Source of the DNA: Cladopsammia gracilis
Lineage: Eukaryota > Cnidaria > Anthozoa > Scleractinia > Dendrophylliidae
DNA length: 64,000 bases
Direction of reading: 5' to 3'
NCBI GenBank assembly: GCA_022457155.1
Contig: JAJGOT010000418.1
Location: 340,501-404,500 of the forward strand
Below are positions 42,917-54,083 of this stretch, piece by piece. Position 1 is the stretch's first letter, and the number at the start of each line of letters is the position of its first letter. The notes under the pieces were generated by a model, which saw only the letters and a program-made list of their open reading frames with translations, searched no databases and was not told the DNA's origin. A program made the position numbers and the translations under genes.

Positions 42917-45900
42917 ATGCCTCGTTTGTGTCTTCATATGGGACTCTCGTGTATCTACGCTTTTATTGTACTATTTACGTTACTTCAAGGAACATGTGGA
43001 GTTAATTACAAATGCGAAAAACTTGAAGATCAAACATGCTTCGGGTCTAGTTTAAACTACAGCTTCACAACATTAGAATTAGCTACTGACTCTGCAACAC
43101 CAGATGATGTTACAAATAATCTGAAGCAATGGGAAGGCTTAAAATTCTTGTCAAAGTGTTGGTCGGTTCTTCAACCGCTATTGTGCCAAGTTTACAAACC
43201 GCGCTGCCAAAACAGTAGTGTAAAACTGCCTTGTAAAGAGCAATGCGTGGCAACCAGAAAACCTTGCTCTGTTGTGGAACGCTACAATGAAAAATGGCCG
43301 GACTTTTTACAGTGTGACCGATTCCCTGAGGGTGAATGTGAAGGTGGATCGGTAAGTAACAGTTTAAACAGGGAAACATTTTGACTCTTTCAATCACAGA
43401 ACCGAAATTTCAGGTCATGTTGGACCGTTCTTGCTTTCGAGTCTGGATAAAACCCTTAATTAATTTAGTGTGACCACTCAAATGAAAGCTCTTAAGGCAT
43501 AGCAGAAAGGACTTTCATTTGGTTCCGTTAGTTTTTTCGATATTTTCCAAAATGGAAATTATTATGGTATTTTCATTGTTTCGATCTTCACCGGTTTTGG
43601 AAGTGAAAGGATTAAAATTAATACGAACATAAGTATAAAAAGATATTAGCTTATCGATCACGATGGCTATATGACGTGATAATCAATTTGGAAGTCGAAT
43701 TCGAATCTTTACAATTATTAAAACGGTGTCCCGTTTCGGAATAGAAAATACAATTTGTCTGTACAAAAGGTGTGGTTTGCAAAACTTTATAATATTTAAA
43801 TAAGATCTCCAAACAAATCACTTCAAAGACAAAACAACGACAAAAAGATATCCATTGGACTCCATCCATCCTGAAATAAGCTTACTTAGTTGGTCAGATA
43901 AAATATTTTGTTATCTTCGTTGTTTTTATAACGCGTTCCTCGTAATTTTAAAGTAAAAAATTCGATCATATTTAATTAATATATGAAGTTTCTATCTACA
44001 TAATGTAAGAGACTGTCAATAAGCTGTCTCTGTAGTATTAGAAAAAAAATTATTTTCTCTTGTGTAATCTATTAAATCTTGTCGTAGTCAAACATTCAGA
44101 GGTCAGAGGCCTGTCTGATCCACTAGCCAGTCTGCAAGCTGTAATCTTTTAAGTACAACCTCGTTCCCAGGGTCTCTCATCTTCCCGCCCCCTGGAGGGA
44201 GAGAAGAGAGACCCTGGTTAACTCTGGTCACGTGCGTCCCAAAATCTGGGATGTAACAAGTAAAAGATTTGAGGGAGGGGCGGCAAAGTGTGAAATTTGT
44301 TCGCTCTAGCAGAACATTGCAAATCAAAACAAATCCGAAAAGCGTTTGGCGGCTTCCGATAAATGTGAAGCGGCGGTCATCCGCAGACTTCAAAACATAT
44401 CCACATCGATTGGTTTTGAGAATGCAAGTTGCTTTAGGATCTGTAAATTAACAGTTGGGGAATTGTCACGGCGCTTGAAGATTTGTCGGCAGTATTAAAA
44501 GCTTTGGACTCGCTACACAATTACAGTCCAATTTTATTACTGGACGCCGCCGCTAAGCTCGGTCTCGGCAGAAAATGCTTTTGATTTTATATGGCATTGT
44601 TCCGAAGTAAGATGAATTATCGCTACATACTATTTAGCAGGCGATCTTCAAGCTTCATTCGACAGGCACATTAAATTGTCGCCGTCTGTTCTCAGACGAT
44701 GGCGAAGTGGAAAAATATTTTGACATGCAGATCGACTGTACACTTTTATAACAGGAAACGAGGTAGAGAAGATAATGATAGCTTTTATTCTTCGTACGTG
44801 AGGCATGTTGTTTTGTTCAACATTTACCAGTTCCAGTCGTTTGAATGTCTATACAAGATCTTTACATTTTATTGTTTCATTATACGCCTGTAAAATTATT
44901 GAACGATAACCATTTTAATCCTTGCGCATAATTCATTCGCTTTTGTTTGAATCGTTTGATTGAACCGTTTCCGGACATCAACGGACTCGCGCACAGCACG
45001 AGCCACTGTGAAGAAAACGAGACAAAGTTACAAACACCGTCGACCCCTCCTTAGGAATATAATTGTCCAAGAGGCACGTGACCAGAGTTAACCAGGGTCT
45101 CTCTTCTCTCGCTCCAGGGGGCGGGAAGATGAGAGACCCTGGGAACGAGGTTGTTTTAAGTAATGCCCCACATTAAAAGAACTACTGTAAACTTCATTGT
45201 TCTGTGGCATTGGCTCTTTCTCACATAGAATTTCTTTGAGTTCAAGAAAAGAGGGGCTGATGGTTCATAATTATATTTCAGTACAAAAATAAAGAAAATC
45301 CATTTGCGACAAATAAATTTTTGGAAATGTTCGTGCTTAACCAATCAGAATAGCAGAAGACAACACCTAATAATTTTGCTTCTTTGATGAACTTCCTCAA
45401 ATACAATTTCTTTTAAAAATTGCATGTTGTGCAATTGGGTCTCAAATTACTTGAAGACAGAATGCACCTTGAACCTTAACTTTTTGGCAGTCTTTGAGTC
45501 TAGGCCAATGAGATCACTAGTTGTAACAATGAAAAAAGCTGACATTCCATCGTGCATTGCCGTTAGCACTTTCCTTCGTATGCGGATCATTACTTAATAA
45601 TGTTACAATGACGTAAACATTTCTTCTCATAGCTGTCTGTATGGAATCACTCATGAAACTCTTCAAAATTTCTGCAACAGTACTTTTAAGCCAACTGAGA
45701 ATACTGAGCAGCAGATTCTCTGAAAAGGAAGATCATGAACTCAGTCAGTGAAATGCAGTAAGCACAAGGCCTGTGAATAACTAAAGGCAGAGGGGGTCCA
45801 CTGGGATGTAAAAGCAAAATTAGAATAAAATGAATTTTGTTGCTTATGAGTGAACATTATTTAATATGAAGTGTTATTAATGTGTGCCCTGTATCAATTG

Positions 45901-48900
45901 GAAATCCTGAAAAAAAAATCCATTGGGGCAGGATAGGACACTGAGTTCAGGATCAAACTCAGAGAACATCGTTAGTACATTGTTAATACATGTACTGTTA
46001 GTACATTGTTAGTACATTGTCAATACATGTATTGTTAGTACATTGTTAGTACATTGTTAGAACATTGTTAGTACATCGTTAGAACCTTGTTAGAACATCC
46101 TTAGTGCATTGTTAGTACATTGTTAATACATTGTTGGAACATCCTTAGTACATTGTTAGTACATTGTTAGAACATCCTTAGTACATTGTTAGTACATTGA
46201 TACATCATCCTTAGAACATTGTTTGTACATCATTAGTATATTGTTAATACATATATTGTTAGTACATTGTTAGTATTGTTAGTAATGCCTGGTTTGAGAA
46301 AAAGAAATAAGGTTGCTCTACTTCTTCATCAAGAAATGCATTTTGACATGGCTTATGAAGAAAATTAAACAGATATATTTGAGAATAACAGTTTTAGTTA
46401 TGATTAACAGAGTCCATTTGATTTACCATCAAATTTATTTAACAGATAACCACACTTCAGCTGAATGAGTCTGCGTGCAAGAAACCCCTGGTTGAAACAG
46501 AGCATCAGTCTAGTTGGTATGAGGGGATTGAAGGGTGCGGCATCCAATGTGAAAACCCTATATTTACCAAAGAGGAGCATACAAGAATTCACAGATTTGT
46601 AGGAGCATTTGGAAGTCTGTCATTCATTTGCAGCCTGTTTACTATGGTAGGGTCTAGAAATGCATTTTCATTTTCAATATGAGCAAAACAAGATTAGCAA
46701 TCCGGAAGCAAGAATGCTTCTATCATCATGGAAATGGCAATTCTCCTGCGAAGGCTAACAAATGCATGACCATCTCACTGATTATTGCTTTAATTCTCGT
46801 GAGCAGTACGTTTGATTATATACATTATTATAATGAGAAATTAGATATTGATCACTAGTAGCCTGGCTAAGCAACAAGTTTAAACTGTTAGGGTTTATAT
46901 AGTGCTTACCTGTTCTCTACTCACAGATGGAATATTATAGTCGCATATACATGATTTGCAGAAAACAAATTAGCCTGACTTTTTCTGCCACTTAGTGTTG
47001 TTTTATTAATCATGATAATTTAATACAAAATTTCTTTTTTGTCAGATCACATTTCTCATTGGATGGAAGTCACAGAATCGCTATCCATCAGTTATTCTAT
47101 TTTACATGAACACTTGTTTTTGTGCTGCTTCAATGGGTTTCCTCATCCAATTTGCTGATGGGGCCAGAAACCGCACTGTTTGTCGACAGGACAATACAAT
47201 GAGACTACAGGAACCAAGGTAACTTATGTTGTACCTCAGCTCTTAAAATGTCACTGATTAAACATCTCCCTTGGATACCACTGAGTAAAACCATTCATTT
47301 ATTCATCCAGTAACATCCACATCACAACTTTGTTGCATGTGATTTTTTGTAGCATGTGCTGCTTGTGTCAAGCAAAAATTGTATACTCGCATAAAAAAAA
47401 ACATTGTATGTGGCTTTGTATGTGACGTCATAATGTTGCTTTGGCAATTCCGATTTCCATAAAACTAATCTCATCTGAAACTTTAATCTTTCTCTAGTAC
47501 AGCTGTGGCAATCAATTTTCCGTTGGATCGTTTGTGGTGGTACACAAGTTTCTCAAAGCTAAACGGTATCGTCGCTCAAAAACCAAGTCGAGCCACCTTA
47601 AAACATGTTTCAAAATCCTGCAACTTTTTTTGTGTTTCATGCAACAGTTGTGAGCGAGAATTGTAGGCTTATTTAGACGAGGTGATTTGTGTTGTATGTA
47701 TGGCATGAGCAGGCTGCATGCAATAGTTGTAGGCAAAAGTTGTGCCATCTAAATCGGCCTTAATACAAGGTATCTTGAGCTCCAATTATTAACATAATTC
47801 ATCACAACCTTTCTCTTGTGTCCAGTGAGGATGACTGCTTTTTGTGCATTCTGACATTTGTCCTGGTGTATTACTTCTCCATGGTGGGAGCAGTGTGGTT
47901 TGTAATCCTGGCTTATTCCTGGTCCATATGCTTCAAGTCTCTTGGTAGCACCAGAGATAACTTTGCTGGAAAAGTGGTTTATTTTCACTCAGTAGCCTGG
48001 ATTCTGCCTCTCACCTGGATAGTCAGCATTCTTGCTCTGAAACAGGTAGGTATTACATTCATAAATGCATGTTAACCATGGTAAAATTTCCAATCATTGA
48101 AAACATACCATGTTTATCCTCAGATATAATAGCTGTAACAATATAATTATGCTATAGTTGCTACAAAACTGGAGGAAGGCAATTATACGTCAAAGTATAG
48201 TTGTAAGTACAACAATATTATTTTGGCAAGTTTTCTCAAGGGGGGGGAGAATTATTAAAAATTCAAGGGCGAGGGTATTCAAAGGGCAGCAGTTATTTAA
48301 GGAAATTCATTATCTTCAATTTCATTTTTGATCCAAAACTAACTGTAACAGTAAATTCATTAACTATCATTAAACACAAATTAATTTTCAGGTTGATGCA
48401 AACTCACTGAGTGGAATCTGTTTTGTTGGGTACCAGAATCCCAAAATGAGAGCTGGGTTTTTGTTGGCGCCTTTAAGCCTTGATTTACTTGTAGGAGGGT
48501 TTTTCTTAACACAAGGTACAGTACTTATGTAGCAACAAAGACCTCTTACTAACACAAGGTACAATACTTATGTAGCAACAAAGACCTCTTATTAACACAA
48601 GGTACAGTACTTATGTAGCAACAAAGACCTCTTATTAACACAAGGTACAGTACTTACATGTATGTAGCAACAAAGACCTCTTAGTAACATGATACAGTTC
48701 TTATGTAGCAACAAAGACCTCTTAGTAACACAATACAGTTCTTATGTAGCAACAAAGACCTCTTATTAACACAAGGTACAGTACTTATGTAGCAATAAAG
48801 ACCTCTTATTAACACTGTTATCCAGCTTCAAATTTATAACATTTTTAATGGCAATGTCTTACACATACAACCCATTCTACCCTGGTGATTCAGTTTGCCA

Positions 48901-51900
48901 ATGTCTAAATCACAAGCTGAATAAACATTTGTATTTTTGTTCTTCTTAGGACTTGTGACTCTCTGTAAGTTACGCAGATCAAATCCCAATTTTTTAAGTA
49001 GCAGAGCAGTTCATAAAATAAAGGAAACTATAATAAGAGTAGGTAAGTATAATAACTCAGTTCAATTTCCCCACTGTGAAAAATCACTTCAATTTTATAA
49101 CAGTATGATACAAAAGCAGGGCTGATTAAACAGTATGGAAAATGTATTTGAACCATGAATATTTCGAAACGCACAGCCTTTCTTCTTCAGGGTCTTACAC
49201 ATTTAAATTGTAACATTTTTTGCTTATAGAGTTAAAACCTGTAAGACCGTGAAGAAGAAAGGCTGTGCCTTTTGAAATATTGGATTCAAATACAATTTTC
49301 GTACCATTTGATCAGCCTTGCTTTTGTATCATATTGTTTCATTTTTACGCTGATTAGATCCTTTACTACAGGATCCGGTGCTTCTATTTTGTTACGGTGG
49401 TCCTTACAAACACAGTTATGTTTTTTTTACCAGCTGTGTTCATTTACACTTTACAGGTATGTTTTCTTTCATTTCATTTTTGACGGTTTTTACAACCTTT
49501 GCGTGCCATGTTTATGAATATCACAACCAGAAGATTTGGGAAGAAAGCTACAAAGAGTTTATAAGGTGGGTAATAATAATATTATTAAAAAATCCATGGT
49601 GGAGGTATGGATGTTTTCTAGAATTACACAATTTGTTCATTACAGGCAGTTGCAAGTTAAAAATAGGTAGGTAGGTAGGTAGGTAGGTAAGTCATCACAA
49701 GCAAAAAAAAGTCTCCACAAGCCTAATGGCTCACAACTGCCAAACCTAACATGGTTTCTGTAGCATGAAATGACTGAAAGCACTACTACTCCCACCTGAA
49801 AGGGGTGCTAGTCCATTGCAAGGTTACCTCCAGCATTATGTCGCCGGTACCCATTTATACACCTGGGTGGAGAGAGACAATGTGGAGCAAAGTTTCTTGT
49901 CCAAGGAAACAACACGACAGCAGAGACCAGGCTTGAACCACCGACCATCAGGTTTAAAGTCCAACGTACTAACCACTAGTCAGACCACCACACCTTCATA
50001 TAACCTCGATTATCACGTTTGAAGAACGTAATTCTAATTTCCTGTTGGTCTCCCTGTGCTTTACATGCAAAAAAATTTGAAATTTTTTGCTGTCCGGTCT
50101 TCCAAATGGCCGCCCCTATTGGTTTTTTCAGAACGTAATTCTAATTTTGTGTTGGTTTCCCTGTGCTTTACATGCAAACAAATTTGAAATTTTTTGGTGT
50201 CCAGTCTTCCAAATGGCCGCCCCTATTGTTTTTTTTCCCAGGGGCTCATTTCCGCCGGAAACCTTCGAATGCGTCTCCATAATCTCCGATTACTGCTAGT
50301 TTTAGTTATAGTGTCTTAACTTACATAGTTTTCATGTATGTTCTCTCAAAGGTGTATTGCAGAGAGAGCTGTTCAAGCTCTGTCTTGGGAATCACACTGT
50401 TCTGTGCACGACCGTCCTGATCTTGGAGTCATTGAGCTGGAACTGGCTTCATTATTTGGAACTGGCATCGCCATGAGCAGCTGGACGTGGACATCAAATA
50501 CATTGCAGACCTGGCAAAAATTATGGCGCAGGTCAGTATGATAGAAAGTTTAGGGTGATCATTGCTCAGGTGCCATTGTTTAGTCAAACTGTAATGAGAA
50601 TCCATCCAAGAAATAGATTTTAAAGTAAATTCAAGAACATACAATGTATGAAAGGAAAAAGATAGAATTATTTCCTCAAGTCTGGCCTTTATTCTTCCCT
50701 GAGGAGAGAAGCATTTGTGGGAGGGGTGCTGGCTTACAAGTATTTCCTAAAAACAGGAACCCAAGCAACAGGGGACCTTAATGTGTAACCACTTCTACAC
50801 TTCAGTAGTTTGCATTCATCTATGTACATGTGGACTATCCAATTAGAATCCAAAGATAACTTCACCAAAGACCTTTTCAATAATAAAAAAAATTATTGTT
50901 AACTTGCAATCCTTCATAATTTGTATTATTGAATCCAAAACTGAGGATGGTTTCCAAGAAACCAGCTACTGAAAACAAGAATGGATAATCTGCACTTCAG
51001 AATGTAAATTAATTTACAATCCTCAGATTCTGATTGGATAATCTGCAGTGAAGAAAATTAAAGCAGGGTTTTCATTAAGAATTTGAGTAGCAGAATAGTG
51101 TAAAGTAACAGGAGAATATTATGAAGGAGCGAAGATAGCTACATATTGCCATCAAAATTCAGCCGGACAATTGTTCGTAGTAGGCGGAGAATTCTCCGAT
51201 CTCCGATGCCTAACGAACACCCTGTTAAAGTGCTCTCACTTTTGGGCTCTGCACTAAAGTGTTTCATCCCGTTTACTAAAAATGCAGTAAATACAAACTA
51301 AGGATATTGTTCCTTTCATTCATTTAGGATAACACGAAAAAGCAGGCATCCAGAATTAAGTCACTACAAAACCATTAGAAGAATGAAAAACAGGATAGCG
51401 TAAGTAAATCTCCCTCACAGTTTCTATCAGTTAAACAAACAAACTAACAACAATCTGGAATGACTGGTTATTCGGTCAGATTGCTAGATCTGAGACCCCT
51501 CATAAGTTGCCACTTTTCCCTGGCATTTTGGGTCCTTATTTCACAGGTTTGAAGGTATCATTTGGCTGAAATTTTTGCAGGAGTTTAATTTTGCGGATTG
51601 CTGATCTTTTGTATTTCCCGGGAAAAAATTTTGGTGAATAATTTACAGTTGCAGACTTTACTGTTGGTAACAAATTTTCACCCATCTTGGCAAGTTCCTG
51701 TCCAATATTTCAAATATACATACCCCAAGATGATGATGATGATAATAATAATAATAATAATAATATTAATAATAAATTAAATTAAATTAAATTAAATAAT
51801 AATAAATTTCTTTAGCGCCTTTTCTTGGTGATTCAAAGGCACTAATTACATACAAAATACACTAAAAAGATACTGTTAAATTCAGAGAAAGCTTTAAAAG

Positions 51901-52335
51901 AAAATTAACTAAGATGGCTGCTCTATTACTACAGCTACATGAGCAGCAACCCTTCTATTATTCCCTTGAGAATGGTGTCCCTTTAGACAATCCATCTGAA
52001 TAAATGGGGTAAATTTTCCTTTTTTTTTTCCCTAGAGCTTATTTTCGCACTGGATCTTATTTTCGCGGATCATCAGTAAACCCATGAAATTAGTGAAAAT
52101 CAGATCCCACGAAAATCTCATGCGACACAGTATTAACAGTTTCAATTAATTTTCTAGTCCTGCAGTGTTATATCCTGCCATTCCAGAGGTGCATGTGGAT
52201 GCCATCATGAAGGCAGGGGAAGTAATCCAAGCTCATGGCTCATATAAGAGACAAGAACATGTACATCAAAATGATGAAGAACCACTGAAACTGAAGAGCA
52301 TTTCTGAATTAACACCTCAAGAGAGAATTAGTTAA
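42917..52335 (+). CDS. SMO: Smoothened, Frizzled-class Hedgehog signal transducer
   Basis: Ten coding exons, all in frame: 42917-43351, 46446-46646, 47046-47218, 47826-48045, 48392-48515, 48950-49042, 49457-49565, 50352-50531, 51328-51399, 52158-52335; 594 residues. Signal peptide about 1-28, then the cysteine-rich domain with [17 protein letters not shown] and [23 protein letters not shown], which is specifically Smoothened-like. The linker has [18 protein letters not shown], followed by seven transmembrane helices: VILFYMNTC (TM2), [15 protein letters not shown] (TM3-loop), [17 protein letters not shown] (ECL2/TM5), [10 protein letters not shown] (TM6), [16 protein letters not shown] (TM7). 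It relays Hedgehog signal when Patched inhibition is lifted. The cytoplasmic tail is only about 84 residues (vertebrate tails exceed 200). Exon 2 could instead start 15 bp later (46461), also in frame. Introns hold several TIR elements and arrays. Confidence 0.93.
43383..43615. mobile_element. Decayed relative of the CCCTTTCACTCCCA MITE
   Basis: The ends TTGACTCTTTCAATCAC and AAGTGAAAGGATTAAAA are a degraded version of the 38154-38547 TIRs, and the centre again has TGTGACCACTCAAATGAAAG. Located at the start of Smoothened intron 1. Confidence 0.5.
44156..45162. mobile_element. Mutator-like (MULE) non-autonomous element
   Basis: Very long inverted ends: the left starts CAACCTCGTTCCCAGGGTCT and runs about 85 bp to GGTCACGTGCG; the right is its reverse (GGCACGTGACCAGAG ... 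AGACCCTGGGAACGAGGTTG), with few differences. A 9-bp direct repeat TTTTAAGTA flanks it (44147-44155 and 45154-45162). Long TIRs plus 9-bp duplication fit Mutator-type elements. No transposase. Located in Smoothened intron 1. Confidence 0.8.
45960..46290. repeat. Minisatellite, GTACATTGTTA units
   Basis: More than 20 imperfect copies of an 11-14 base unit (TTAGTACATTG, variants TTAGAACATCC) in Smoothened intron 1, ending about 155 bp before exon 2. Confidence 0.9.
48507..48815. repeat. 43-bp tandem array starting at the exon 5 splice donor
   Basis: Units begin at 48507, 48550, 48593, 48636, 48685, 48726, 48767 and a partial at 48810; spacing 41-49 bp. Each carries TAACACAAGGTACAGTAC or a variant. 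The first unit contains the last 9 coding bases of Smoothened exon 5 and its GT donor, so the array copies the exon end and donor into the intron. Confidence 0.9.
49103..49329. mobile_element. Palindrome of Penelope-like terminal sequence
   Basis: The left arm (ATGATACAAAAGCAGGGCTG ... TTTCGAAACGCACAGCC) is inverted at the right (GGCTGTGCCTTTTGAAATAT ... AGCCTTGCTTTTGTATCAT). The core words CTGAAGAAG-stem-TTTCGAAA resemble the hammerhead-like motif of the Penelope element at 13318. Located in Smoothened intron 6. Confidence 0.5.
49662..50005 (-). mobile_element. tRNA-derived SINE with conserved central domain
   Basis: On the minus strand a tRNA-like head (box A TGGTTAGTACGTTGG, box B GGTTCAAGCC) is followed by a body with the invertebrate SINE-type stretch TGGACAAGAAAC ... 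ACCCAGGTGTATAAATGG, ending in (CTAC)n, which reads as (GTAG)n at about 49662-49690 on plus. Located in Smoothened intron 7. Confidence 0.6.
50024..50232 (+). repeat. Two-copy tandem duplication, ~105 bp
   Basis: GAACGTAATTCTAATTT ... CTTCCAAATGGCCGCCCCTA occurs twice head to tail (about 50024-50128 and 50131-50232) in Smoothened intron 7. Confidence 0.85.
51729..51800. repeat. (GAT)n/(AAT)n/(AAATT)n compound microsatellite
   Basis: Consecutive runs of GAT, AAT and AAATT in Smoothened intron 9, followed by a TTTAGCGCCTTT word often seen at the edge of dispersed elements. Confidence 0.85.
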
Positions 52336-52427
52336 TAGTGGTGAATGTTGTGGTTTAAATTTGATTTTGATTCTTTTTGTATTTCATCTAGTATATATTA
52401 TATTCATTATGATAAAAACAAGTCCCT

Positions 52428-52675
52428 GAATCAGAGGATTAACTCTCTGTGTAAATTATAGTGCTAAGGTCAACCCATAACTTTCCCTGTACTGAGTGTT
52501 AGCCCTAGTAAGGAAATGAGGGACCACACAAGGGAGAGAAAAAAATCACTGAGGTCAAAGATTTTTTCTTTCCCTCATGTGGTCCCTCATTTCCTTACTA
52601 GGGCTAACACTCAGTACAGGGATTATGGGTTGACCTTAGCACTATAATTTACACACAGAGTTAATTCTCTGATTC
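52428..52675. repeat. Long hairpin with ~115-bp arms downstream of Smoothened
   Basis: The left arm GAATCAGAGGATTAACTC ... AGCCCTAGTAAGGAAATGAG is almost perfectly inverted at the right (CTCATTTCCTTACTAGGGCT ... GAGTTAATTCTCTGATTC), with a loop of about 20 bases. It lies between the stop codon (52335) and a candidate AATAAA (52839-52844), so it may be in the Smoothened 3' UTR. Confidence 0.85.
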
Positions 52676-54083
52676 CTTGTTTGTATCACCAGTGCTATGT
52701 GGCTCAACATTTATTCATTATAATAGATTACCATAACCTGGAACAAAAGAAAATATATTTGTAAAAATCAAACTAAAAACTAATTATTTAAATCACAACA
52801 TATCTATTAGCTAGAAATTATTTTTGTAAGTATTCTGTAATAAAGATACATGTATTTTGATAATATATTTTATTTAATGTCCTAATGAAGCAATTTGTAC
52901 AAAGCACTTACATGTAGCTGCCTTTTACTCCCAGAACCAAAAGTATGTAGATCTTATGTAGTGTGACCATTCAAATGAAAATTCATTAGCAGTATGTTTA
53001 AATGGTACTTTTTATTATGCCGCAAAATGGTATCTGGATCATAAATACCTGAGCAGTATCTACATTTCAATACATGTACCTACATAGCTTTTACTTGTTT
53101 CAGTCCTGTTTAGTTTGTAACTGTTCTTATAGGTGTTGTGCAAATGACGACCTGCAAAGAAGGTAACATGTACATCAGCTCTGTATTCCCAGTAAACTCA
53201 TTGTGGTAATAATCAGATATTACACTGTAGCTAATAATATTTTTTACACATTGTATATATGTAACTTACATGTACAAGCTGCCTTGTAATAAAGATGCTC
53301 TTGCATTGTGGAAAATTGTTCTCTTTTGCTAATAACAGAATGATATCAGTACATTGTACATAACTTACCAGTTTTGCAGTCAGAACTGCCAACGATGCAT
53401 CCTTAAGACTAAATTATTATTGGTCACAGTATCAAGATATCATTGTCTATATAGCCAAGTTTCTTAACCAGTCATGTTGACCACAGTAGGCTGGCCTGCA
53501 GTGCAGGTATTTTGTTTTTTTGGTGAGCGAGTGAGTGCTGAATTTAGTGTTTGGTCACCATTTTGGTTTTGCCTGACTCCCACACCCTTGGTCACATCTT
53601 TTGACTCGCCTCAGTCAGCAGTATTTAAAATGCAGTGCTCATTCATCCCCAAAATAATATGTCTACTTTGCAGGCTGCAGTAGACCTTTATAACAGTTAA
53701 GTGCTGTATTTTCTCTTCCAGTAGTCTAAGACAAACACCTATCTGAAGCAAACAGTAGAGTTTTGAGTCAGTGTTAAATGCAAGCAGTAAAACCCAAGTT
53801 ACATGCTCGCTTGTAACTTGTTGCTTCAACACATGCATATGTAACACTTGCATAAGCACCGGAATCTTTAAAGGACTCGCGCGCTGTTTATGTGGCTAAA
53901 ATTAAACTAGAGACTGCGTTTGGTAAAGTAAATTTATTCTAATTTCAGTCCAGGGATATATATAAATAACACAAGTTAGTAAGGATCACTTAACATTGCT
54001 TTCACAATGAATAAGGTGTATGTCACATAAGTTGTCTTTAGTTTCCCTTTTCTTAAACTGAACTACCCACATATAACTAGTTA
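52676..54083. other. Convergent intergenic region, Smoothened/CEP44
   Basis: 3' ends of the two genes face each other. Contains AATAAA at 52839-52844 (plus) for Smoothened and TTTATT at 53933-53938 (AATAAA on minus) for CEP44. One unit of the GACCATTCAAATGAAA family is at about 52950-53040. No other gene. Confidence 0.6.

Noticed and set aside
46446..46460. Alternative Smoothened exon 2 acceptor at 46461
   Set aside because: The CTTCAG acceptor 15 bp downstream is also in frame. The upstream AACAG was kept without transcript evidence; the difference is five residues in a variable linker.
48507..48815. CRISPR-like spaced repeats
   Set aside because: Units are contiguous with no unique spacers, in a eukaryotic intron; a simple tandem array. 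The same applies to the arrays at 33430, 45960, 58472 and 61427.
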